NCBI GenBank assembly: GCA_017405115.1
Contig: JAFRBA010000104.1
Location: forward strand, 1 to 51,701
Length of the DNA stretch: 51,701 bases
DNA from: Kiritimatiellia bacterium
GTDB taxonomy: Bacteria; Verrucomicrobiota; Kiritimatiellia; RFP12; UBA1067
Direction: 5' to 3'
The translations under genes and the position numbers were made by a program. Positions 16,670 to 23,172 of the stretch are shown in pieces. Within the stretch, counting starts at the first letter, position 1. Every line of letters begins with the position of its first letter. The notes below the pieces were generated by a model. The model saw nothing but the letters and a program-made list of their open reading frames with translations, was not told the origin of the DNA and ran no database searches.

Positions 16670-17857
16670 CTACCATCCGCGGCCTTCCGCGAAGTCCATG
16701 TAGCACTGCCAGTCGTAGCGCGTGATGTCGTGCATGCCGGTGCGCAGGTGGTAGGCGGCATTGCCGGCGTGCAGCGGCGTGTCGGCCTTGGGGAATCCGT
16801 GCGCGATCAGCCCAGGAATGCCGTAGAGCCGCCACGCGGGGGACGCCAGCTCAAGGGCCGCGAACTCGCCTCGCTGCCCCGCCCAGGCGTCTTCCGTCGC
16901 GCTTGAGACGTAGAGAAGCCTCGGCGCCACGAGCGCAAGCAGCCAGTGCTGGTCGAACTGCATCTTGCCGTCCTTTCCGACGTATTCCGCGTAGTTGGGG
17001 CAGAACCACTTCTTCGCGATCATGATCTGCTTGATGTGCTCGGACTCCCCGAGCTCGATGTGGTTCAGCTTCGCGCCAGAGCAACCGGAGCAGCACGAGA
17101 CCGTAAGCGCGAAGCGCGTGTCGAACGCCCCTGCGACGAGCGCGGTCTTGCCGTTGCGCGAAAGGCCCACCGCCGCCGCGCGCTTCGCGTCGAGGAGCGG
17201 CTCGGTCTCGACCCAGTCGAGGACGCGGCTCATGCCCCACGCCCAGGCTGACAGTATCCCCCACTCGGTCGGCTTGCGCTCAAGCAGTTTCTGCGGGCCG
17301 AACACCTTGAAGACGCCCGTCGTCGCGACATCGGTGCCATGCCAGTCCTCGGCGACCTCCTGGTTGCAGTATGCCACCACCGCGAAGCCGCGCGAGACTA
17401 TGTCGTCCACCGGTAGCCAGTACACGGGGCGCGGGCCATCGACGTCCGCAGCCGTCTCCGCGGGACGCGGACTCGAATGTATGAACACAGGCGCCGGCGT
17501 CGCGCGTTTAGGAATCCACACCGAGAAGTTCATCTCGCCCTTCCCGCCAGGGCCTGAATACGTCGCCCTGACGCGCTTGCGGATCGCCCTGCCCCCGCAG
17601 CACTCCTCCGGCGCGGCGGTCTCCGCGAACGCTAGGTCCGCCGGACGCCCCACCGGACGGATACCGTACTCCTGCTCCAGCAGCGTCCTGACGATCTCCG
17701 GACGCCTCACGCGCTCCCACTGTTCGCGCGTCGTGATCCGCTCACCAGCGGACGAAACGAGCAGTTCCGGCACGTCCTTCGGCTCCGGCGGCTTCTTGAA
17801 CTCGCCGAACGCGGCGCCCGCAACGGCAACGAGAGAAACAACAGTCAGCGTTTTCAT
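16670..17857 (-). CDS. Secreted CE15-like glucuronoyl esterase
   Basis: 395 aa alpha/beta hydrolase, signal peptide MKTLTVVSLVAVAGAAFG from the ATG at 17857. The nucleophile motif VGLSRNGK (Ser233) matches the G-C-S-R-x-G-K signature of CE15 apart from Leu in place of Cys; the oxyanion Arg follows the Ser. AHGFPKADTPLHAG near the C-terminus carries a candidate catalytic His. CE15 enzymes cleave ester links between 4-O-methylglucuronoyl groups of xylan and lignin alcohols, so this points to plant cell-wall glucuronoxylan. The ATG has no Shine-Dalgarno and a TATAAT box 7 nt upstream, so it is its own leaderless unit. A longer in-frame extension upstream crosses this promoter and a REP and is not credible. 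Confidence 0.82.
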   Translation of the reverse strand: MKTLTVVSLVAVAGAAFGEFKKPPEPKDVPELLVSSAGERITTREQWERVRRPEIVRTLLEQEYGIRPVGRPADLAFAETAAPEECCGGRAIRKRVRATYSGPGGKGEMNFSVWIPKRATPAPVFIHSSPRPAETAADVDGPRPVYWLPVDDIVSRGFAVVAYCNQEVAEDWHGTDVATTGVFKVFGPQKLLERKPTEWGILSAWAWGMSRVLDWVETEPLLDAKRAAAVGLSRNGKTALVAGAFDTRFALTVSCCSGCSGAKLNHIELGESEHIKQIMIAKKWFCPNYAEYVGKDGKMQFDQHWLLALVAPRLLYVSSATEDAWAGQRGEFAALELASPAWRLYGIPGLIAHGFPKADTPLHAGNAAYHLRTGMHDITRYDWQCYMDFAEGRGW

Positions 17858-17864
17858 AGTGCAT

Positions 17865-17893
17865 ATTATACAAAAAAATCGTTCGCATGAGAA
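17865..17893 (-). promoter_or_regulatory. Promoter of the CE15 gene, leaderless spacing
   Basis: Minus strand: TTCTCA (17888-17893), 17-nt spacer, TATAAT (17865-17870), 7 nt, ATG 17857. Confidence 0.65.
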
Positions 17894-17923
17894 CTTGCAG
17901 AACTCGGCCTTGACCGGCCGCAC

Positions 17924-17952
17924 TGGCGCGAGGTGTCTGACACTCCGCGCCA
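17924..17952. repeat. REP1 (29-nt palindrome)
   Basis: TGGCGCG, then AGGTGTCTGACACTCC, then GCGCCA; 7-bp GC-rich outer stem and an inner GTGTC-type stem around a single central base. It begins 30 nt beyond the RAYT stop. Confidence 0.85.
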
Positions 17953-17982
17953 AACCCGAGCCGTGACCAGCCCTGGATTGCT

Positions 17983-19098
17983 TCAAGATGCCTTCAGCAC
18001 ACACCACCCATACCGCCGACGCACCATTGCGCTTGACCTGACCAACCGCTCAACATGTCGCTGAACAGTCCGCAACGGAACTTTCAGCGTGTCCGAAAGC
18101 ATCTGCGAAGTTGCGTCGGGACGGATTGTCGCCAAGGCGAGAATCTGCCGGGCGATCAGCCCTCGAGCCTGGTTGTCGGTTTTCGCCACCGCCCGTTCGA
18201 GCTGCATATCCATCACTTGCCTCTGAACCCTCTCGATCTGCTCCCTTGCCTGCGCAATCATGCACTCGTCAGTCAAACCATCCGACGGGATTTCGTACCC
18301 AGCAAGTCGCTTGTGCGCGATTTCCTTCGCCCGTTTCAGCTTCCATCCCTCCAGAAGCCTCGCCATGCGGGCCTCGTGCGTCTCCCGGATCTCCTCGTCC
18401 GAAAAGCCTGCGTATGCACGGCGTATTGCCGCGACGGCATGCTCGTCACCGAGACGATAGGCGCTGTAGCTGCTCCAGAGGTAGCCGTCAAACCTGTTGG
18501 CGAGAGCGGCCCTGACGGGGTTGAGGTGGATGTAGGCCAAAATATCCCTAAGATCCTCCATCGCCCCGTCCTCATCCGGCATATGGAAGGAATGGTCGCC
18601 GTAGACCGCCTCCCACATCGTCCCCTTGTGTCCGTTCCGCCCGTTATAGGCATCGGAGAACCACTTCTTTATCATCCTCATGTATTCGGGTATCGAGTAC
18701 ATTCTCCGCCGGATTGACCTAATCAACTCCGCACGCGCCTCCGCACGCCCGTCTGTGTTGGCGCGAGGTATCTGACACTCCGCGCCAGCACTGGCGCAGG
18801 AGTCCTGGTTGTCTAATTCGTCCGACAGCAGCCGACACGAATCTCCCTTCAGCAGCCTGAAGCGCCGCAGAACTTCCTCGTCCGAGAGCGGCTGCGGTTC
18901 GGGGAGATGGACGCAGATGTGGAAATGATTGTCAAGGACGCACCATCCCAGCAGCTCGATTCCCGAGAACTCCGAGACGCGAACCATAAGGTCGACGAGG
19001 TCGTTGCGCTCCTCCTCCTTCAGGAAGAACGCCCGATGAGCGATGCGGCTCGTCAGGTGATGCACCGTATTGTATTCCGTATTGCGAACTCTTGCCAT
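17983..19098 (-). CDS. REP-associated tyrosine transposase (Y1/HUH family)
   Basis: 371 aa, ATG 19098 with GGGAG upstream. HUH motif NHFHICV near residue 60 (metal-binding His pair); the candidate catalytic Tyr lies in WFSDAYNGRNG, and the family marks GTMWEAVYGD, YIHLNPVRAALA and YLWSSYSAYRLG follow. About 130 C-terminal residues add a helical region and a helix-turn-helix (SQMLSDTLKVPLRTVQRHVERLV), longer than a minimal IS200-type transposase and typical for RAYT/Y1_Tnp family members. HUH enzymes cut and join single-stranded DNA at hairpins; here the flanking REPs are the likely substrate. A REP copy encodes AGAECQIPRA in the linker between the HUH and Tyr segments, so the protein has absorbed its own target in frame. 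All catalytic parts look intact. Confidence 0.85.
   Translation of the reverse strand: MARVRNTEYNTVHHLTSRIAHRAFFLKEEERNDLVDLMVRVSEFSGIELLGWCVLDNHFHICVHLPEPQPLSDEEVLRRFRLLKGDSCRLLSDELDNQDSCASAGAECQIPRANTDGRAEARAELIRSIRRRMYSIPEYMRMIKKWFSDAYNGRNGHKGTMWEAVYGDHSFHMPDEDGAMEDLRDILAYIHLNPVRAALANRFDGYLWSSYSAYRLGDEHAVAAIRRAYAGFSDEEIRETHEARMARLLEGWKLKRAKEIAHKRLAGYEIPSDGLTDECMIAQAREQIERVQRQVMDMQLERAVAKTDNQARGLIARQILALATIRPDATSQMLSDTLKVPLRTVQRHVERLVRSSAMVRRRYGWCVLKAS
18759..18787. repeat. REP2 inside the RAYT gene
   Basis: Identical to REP1 except for one base in the inner stem (A for G), same orientation. It is in frame. Confidence 0.85.
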
Positions 19099-19116
19099 AC
19101 CAACTTTCTCCCGTAT

Positions 19117-19145
19117 TGGCGCGGAGTGTCAGATACCTCGCGCCA
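19117..19145. repeat. REP3 (inverse orientation)
   Basis: TGGCGCG, GAGTGTCAGATACCTC, CGCGCCA (overlapping words of the 29-nt unit); the exact reverse complement of REP2, 19 nt upstream of the RAYT start. Confidence 0.85.
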
Positions 19146-19509
19146 GGTCTCGGAGCAATGCGACAGCCGACCGTGGCCATCTGAGAACAAAGCCCCGCAC
19201 TGCATGGCTGGAATCGGCGATGCCTCGCCCGGTCCGACGACGCTTAGGACTACGCCTGCGCGTTCAAGTCCTCGGGACACGCCGCAGACGGCAGAACCCA
19301 TCCTTGGCGTCGACTAGCACGGTCCCCTCGCGCTCCTAATCGGCATCTGCGGTTCCCAGGATCTTTCGCCCCCTCCCGAAACGTCCACCCACCCTTCAGG
19401 CTTTCCGATTCGTTCTCAGCAGGACTACCCTGGTTTCAACCCGCAAACGATCTACGGCTCCCTTTCATAGCCCCGTTGCCACGAAGTTCAATTCCGGAGA
19501 GCGGTGGGA
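19146..19509 (-). other. GC-rich non-coding leader or candidate structured RNA
   Basis: About 360 nt between REP3 and the promoter at 19510, with no credible gene. It contains several complementary stretches (for example GGACT near 19275 with AGTCC near 19250 on the minus strand, and ACGCC/GGCGT around 19280-19315). I compared it by eye with RNase P RNA, tmRNA and 6S RNA landmarks and recognise none. It would be transcribed as the 5' leader of the RAYT mRNA. Confidence 0.4.
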
Positions 19510-19515
19510 ATTATA
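19510..19515 (-). promoter_or_regulatory. Extended -10 box upstream of the RAYT leader
   Basis: TATAAT preceded by TGG on the minus strand. The surrounding 16-mer GGGAATTATACCATAA also occurs at the AbiEii-operon promoter (32198-32213). Start would be near 19502, giving a leader of about 400 nt. Confidence 0.55.
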
Positions 19516-19544
19516 CCATAATTTCCCGATGCCGTGGGCAAAAC

Positions 19545-19573
19545 TGGCGCGGAGTGTCAGACACCTCGCGCCA
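19545..19573. repeat. REP4 (inverse orientation)
   Basis: Exact reverse complement of REP1; lies between the RAYT promoter and the stop of the gene at 19590. Confidence 0.85.
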
Positions 19574-19589
19574 ATCCTGCGAGGCCGAG

Positions 19590-21090
19590 TCACTTCATGC
19601 TGCCGTCGACCGCGCGGCCGGCGGCGAGACGCCATGCGTCGAGCGTCTTCTGGTCGTGCGACTTGATGACGTCCTCGCGTGCGTCGAGGAGCGCCTTCGC
19701 CTCCTTCGTGCCCGCCTTCTCGAGGAGCGACATGTACGCGACGTCCTCAAGCCCCTCGCGGAACGCCTCGAAGCGCTTTGTCGGCATCATCTGCTTGCCG
19801 ACGCCGGCCCACAGGATTCCGTCGTCGTAGCCGTCGCGCGAATCCCAGCCGTCGTCGCCGCTTCGCGACCCGGCGGTCCACATCGCCGCGCCGTCGAGTC
19901 CGCGCATGTAGGTGCGCCACAGGTAGAAGCGATAGTAGTTGAGCAAGTCCTGCGTCTGCATGTACCTGGCGCAGGTGTAAGTCCACACCTTGCATCCCTT
20001 GGCGTGCAGCCGGCGCGTGACGTCCGGTCCGCGCCTGGGGTCGCGGAACACGCCGTCGATGACGGTCCACATCTTGAAGAACTCAGGCAGCTTCGCCTCC
20101 TCGATGTCTTCCATCGTGGCGCCGGTCGGCGGCGGGGTGGAAAGGTACACGGCCTGGAACCAGAGGTTGGTGCCGAACTCGCGCACGACCGCCTCGCGCC
20201 GGTCTGCCGCCAGCGGAATCTGCTTCTTCACGAACTCGTCGTTGATCATGCCCTTGAACACGTAGTCGCCCGGCACAAACCCCATGCCGCGCAAGCGCCG
20301 GTCCATTATCTTAAGCCATTCCGGCGTGCGGTCGGGGAAGCCCCAGCCGAACACGAAGCGCATGCCCAGATCCTTCGCCGTGCGGAAGAACTCCTCGTTG
20401 GCGGTCTCGGCGAGATGCGGGTCGAAGAACGACTGCTTGTCGGGACGGCGCACCATGTGCGAGTCGCGGTTGATGCCGAAGGTGTAGAGCTGGCTCTTCG
20501 TCCAGCCGTGCGTCACGTGGTTGTCGTGCATTAACTTCAGCACCTGCACCTCGTCGTTGTCGTAGTAGTTCGGTCCCCAGAAGAACGTCTGGAGAGGCCA
20601 GTCGCGCGTCTCCGGGAGCGCGAAGTTCCACACTTTCATGTCGACGTCGACGGTCTGTTCGGCGATCTCTACGTCGTACGCGGGCTTCAGCAAAATCTTC
20701 GTCCTGTACTCGCCCGGCTTGACGCCGCGCGAGTTGAACACCACCCACACGCGCGTGATGCGCCCGGGCGTGATCGGCGACACGCAGATCGTCCGCCTTG
20801 AAGTTTGGGTAGTCCTGTCCGATGTCCCAGGTTATCCGGTTCGCACCCGGTTTCACTACAGGATCGGTGGCGAATCGCTTCGCGGTAATCGTCTGATCGC
20901 CGCCGGCATACGTTGCCTTGACGTCAATCTTGAAAGTGTCGTCAGCCGAAGCGCCGCCGATGCTGAAGTCGATGTCGATCAGGTTGTTCCAAGGCCAGCG
21001 CTGATGCGCCGAAACGCCGGTGACCGTAAACGCCTGCGCCGTTGCGGCGAGCGCAGACGCGGCAAGGGTAGCTGCAAAAGTCTTGTTCAT
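19590..21090 (-). pseudogene. Out-of-frame chimera: SUMF1-protein N-terminus joined to DUF4091 C-terminal domain
   Basis: From the ATG at 21090 (GAGGAAAACGGAC upstream) come a signal peptide and a beta domain with VSAHQRWPWNNLIDIDFSIGG, a close paralogue of the start of the neighbouring gene at 22388. At about 20785, after KADDLRV, the similarity switches to the neighbouring frame, which reads SPITPGRITRVWVVFNSRG and continues as a DUF4091 protein (WPLQTFFWGPNYY, LGMRFVFGWGFPDRTPEWL, CKVWTYTCARYMQ, GLDGAAMWTAG, FREGLEDVAYMSLLE) to the stop at 19590. DUF4091 proteins normally have several hundred residues before this point. A deletion joining two genes, out of frame by one base, explains it. 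The DUF4091 half has no start of its own. Confidence 0.75.
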
Positions 21091-21113
21091 GTCCGTTTTC
21101 CTCTTGAAGGGTT

Positions 21114-22388
21114 TTATTGCCAGTCAGGCGAGACGGCAACGCGCATGCCGACCCTGCGATCGCGCGTGCCTGTAATGGAGCTGTTGTTACAATAGAAACG
21201 GTCATAGCTGGACGACCGGGAATTGGAATTGTAGTAGGAACCTCCACGCGTCACATGGTATCGTGCAGTCGAGTATGTTGACGGACCGATGGGATCGTCG
21301 ATTGGCGTCGTTCCGTCATACCCATAGAGGTCTCTTAGATCAGCATAGCTTGCATAAGCGTCAAGGCACATTTCCATCACATTGCCATAGCAGTCATAGA
21401 AGCCCCAGCTGTTCGCGTTATACGACCCCACGAGTGCCGTGCCTACCGTCGGGTCTTCATTGTAGGTTGACGGACTTCCGGAATTCTGATCGAACCGTCC
21501 CGTGTTTGCGTTGACATACGCCGATCCAGTCGATCCGGCACGTGCAACACATTCCCACTGGCACTCCGTCGGCAGGTTGAGGGTGGCAAGACCGGTGCGG
21601 GCACGCATCTTCCCTACGAACGACGAATCGGAGACAACCTTGTTGTCCGGCCAATTGTTGTGGCCGATCACATCCTCGTAGTTTATCATCTCGACAGGCC
21701 TTGCCGCACGATACGTTTCGTTCGAGAACTGGCTCGGCCAATTCCCCATCACGAGGTTCCACTGGTTCTGCGTCAGCTCGAAAATGCCGATGTAAAATGG
21801 CGAGAGGCGAGCCTTAAATTCGCCCTCTCCATGATTCCCATTCGTCGTTCCGCCAAATGGGAAGGTGCGCTCCTTCACCCTCTTCAGCCACAGTTTCGTT
21901 GTGCGGTTGGGGTCGGCGGCGCACGCGACGAGGTCGTTCGTCGGAACGAGCGTCGGCGCGGTCGTGGTGTAGCGGACGGGATTGCGCGTGGAGTTCGGAC
22001 CGCTCGAAAGGTCGATCACCATGTAGACGTTCTGCGCGTCCAGCTGAGCCCTCGGCATCGGCGTCGCCCCGACCGCAATCTGCATGTCGTCGATCTTAGT
22101 CTCGGGGCAGTCCGCGCCGAAGTCCCACGTCAGGCGGTTCCGTCCCGGGCCGCGCAGAGGCTCGCTCAGATACGTGCGTCCGATGATCTTCTTCGTTCCG
22201 CCAGCGTACATGGCGTGTATCTCGACCTTGAATATGTCGGCGATGGAATCTCCGCCGATCTTGAAGTCGACGTCCACGACTCCGTTCCACGGCCAGCGCT
22301 GGCGCGCCGATACGTCGGTAACCGTGAGCGGAACCGCGAACGCGGCGGCGGCGGAGCACATAAGTGCAATCAAAAGAAGCTTCTTCAT
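21114..22388 (-). CDS. Secreted SUMF1/FGE-fold protein
   Basis: 424 aa, signal peptide MKKLLLIALMCSAAAAFA, AAAGGAAC upstream of the ATG. Residues about 20-130 form a beta domain (VSARQRWPWNGVVDVDFKIGG, NRLTWDFG); about 170-420 is a SUMF1 domain with PVEMINYEDV, LPTECQWECVARAG, WGFYDCYGNVMEMC and VTRGGSYYNS. The Cys pair used by true formylglycine-generating enzymes is not present in the usual place, so a binding or structural role is more likely than sulfatase maturation, and no sulfatase gene is seen in the window. Its N-terminal domain is duplicated at the start of the next gene downstream. Confidence 0.85.
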   Translation of the reverse strand: MKKLLLIALMCSAAAAFAVPLTVTDVSARQRWPWNGVVDVDFKIGGDSIADIFKVEIHAMYAGGTKKIIGRTYLSEPLRGPGRNRLTWDFGADCPETKIDDMQIAVGATPMPRAQLDAQNVYMVIDLSSGPNSTRNPVRYTTTAPTLVPTNDLVACAADPNRTTKLWLKRVKERTFPFGGTTNGNHGEGEFKARLSPFYIGIFELTQNQWNLVMGNWPSQFSNETYRAARPVEMINYEDVIGHNNWPDNKVVSDSSFVGKMRARTGLATLNLPTECQWECVARAGSTGSAYVNANTGRFDQNSGSPSTYNEDPTVGTALVGSYNANSWGFYDCYGNVMEMCLDAYASYADLRDLYGYDGTTPIDDPIGPSTYSTARYHVTRGGSYYNSNSRSSSYDRFYCNNSSITGTRDRRVGMRVAVSPDWQ

Positions 22389-22404
22389 CGAGATGTTCCT
22401 TTCG

Positions 22405-23160
22405 TCACTTGATGAGCAGCATTATGCCGCCCTTCACCCTGAACTCGTCGGTGAGATATTCGAGCAGCGTCTCGCCGCCCCCGTCGACGGCACGGTAGAG
22501 AAGCCGGTACCAGCCGGCGTCCAACCCGCCGACAGGCACGGTTCCGGCGGCGACGGACGAAGCGGAGAGCACCGAATTGGTCGCAATCGCCTCGCCGCCC
22601 CTTCCGGCAAGCGCAATCTCCGCCACCGAAACCGCCGCCGCGCCTTCGGCCCAATCGGACGAATACACGACGTTGGCGACGCCATCTGCCCTTATCGCCT
22701 CCTGCAGAGACTCGACACGGCTGTCAGCGACGATTGCCGCGCTCTGTTCGGACGCGACACCGAACGACACGTCCTGAACAAGGACGTCGCCGGTTTCCGT
22801 TCCTCCGACCGAAGCCTTCAATATGAACCGCACATATCCGCTGCCGGCGTACGCCGCGTTCCCTTCAACCGTCGTCGCCGAGACTGGCACGGACGATGTC
22901 ACGGCGTTGGCGGTGTCGGGGTCTGTCACCACGCTGAGCGAGTACTCCGCGCCCTCCGCGTCAGTACACCACTTGGGGCTACACCGAAGCGTCGCCGTGC
23001 CCAGCGCGGCGCGGAAATCGCATGCGTCGACCGCCGTGACTGCATCGGCCCAGGCCGTCACAGGCTCGTCCGCGATGGCGCTCGTCGCGGCAAACCTATG
23101 CCATGTCTGACTGACTGGCAGACCGTGCGCGATCAGTGCGCTTTGCCGCGGTTGCGGCAC
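22405..23160 (-). CDS. Fragment of a large secreted beta-rich protein, tail motif retained
   Basis: 251 aa open frame, but the only start at its head is GTG 23160 without a Shine-Dalgarno, and a stop lies three codons upstream. An ATG 8 nt further up (MKRAATAA) is in another frame, so the gene probably lost its 5' part and start. The sequence is low in recognisable motifs: beta-rich, Ala/Val/Asp-rich, with SVVTDPDTANAVTSSVPV and a two-Cys loop. It ends EFRVKGGIMLLIK, like the tails at 13270 and 36134. No function can be assigned; a remnant of a surface or autotransporter-like protein is likely. Confidence 0.55.
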   Translation of the reverse strand: MPQPRQSALIAHGLPVSQTWHRFAATSAIADEPVTAWADAVTAVDACDFRAALGTATLRCSPKWCTDAEGAEYSLSVVTDPDTANAVTSSVPVSATTVEGNAAYAGSGYVRFILKASVGGTETGDVLVQDVSFGVASEQSAAIVADSRVESLQEAIRADGVANVVYSSDWAEGAAAVSVAEIALAGRGGEAIATNSVLSASSVAAGTVPVGGLDAGWYRLLYRAVDGGGETLLEYLTDEFRVKGGIMLLIK

Positions 23161-23172
23161 GCTTCATGCCGA

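Larger units (their letters stand above)
17924..19573 (-). mobile_element. RAYT/REP unit
   Basis: A REP-associated tyrosine transposase gene bounded by copies of one 29-nt imperfect palindrome: REP1 just after its stop, REP2 inside it, REP3 19 nt before its ATG, REP4 about 450 nt upstream. REP1 and REP2 point one way, REP3 and REP4 the other. This is the arrangement known for RAYT genes and their cognate REP elements in gammaproteobacteria. Between REP4 and REP3 lie a promoter and about 360 nt without a gene. Confidence 0.78.

Noticed and set aside
17858..18007. N-terminal extension of the CE15 gene
   Set aside because: It would cross its own promoter, REP1 and the RAYT stop; the signal peptide begins at ATG 17857.
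19146..19500. RNase P RNA, tmRNA or 6S RNA
   Set aside because: None of their conserved sequence landmarks could be recognised; left as an unclassified non-coding region.
17924..19573. CRISPR array made of the four 29-nt repeats
   Set aside because: Repeats are palindromic, in both orientations, and hundreds of bases apart; no regular spacers and no cas genes.
20783..20785. GTG as a genuine start of the DUF4091 gene
   Set aside because: No Shine-Dalgarno, and the protein would begin in the middle of the family's N-terminal domain; the chimeric junction explains the frame better.
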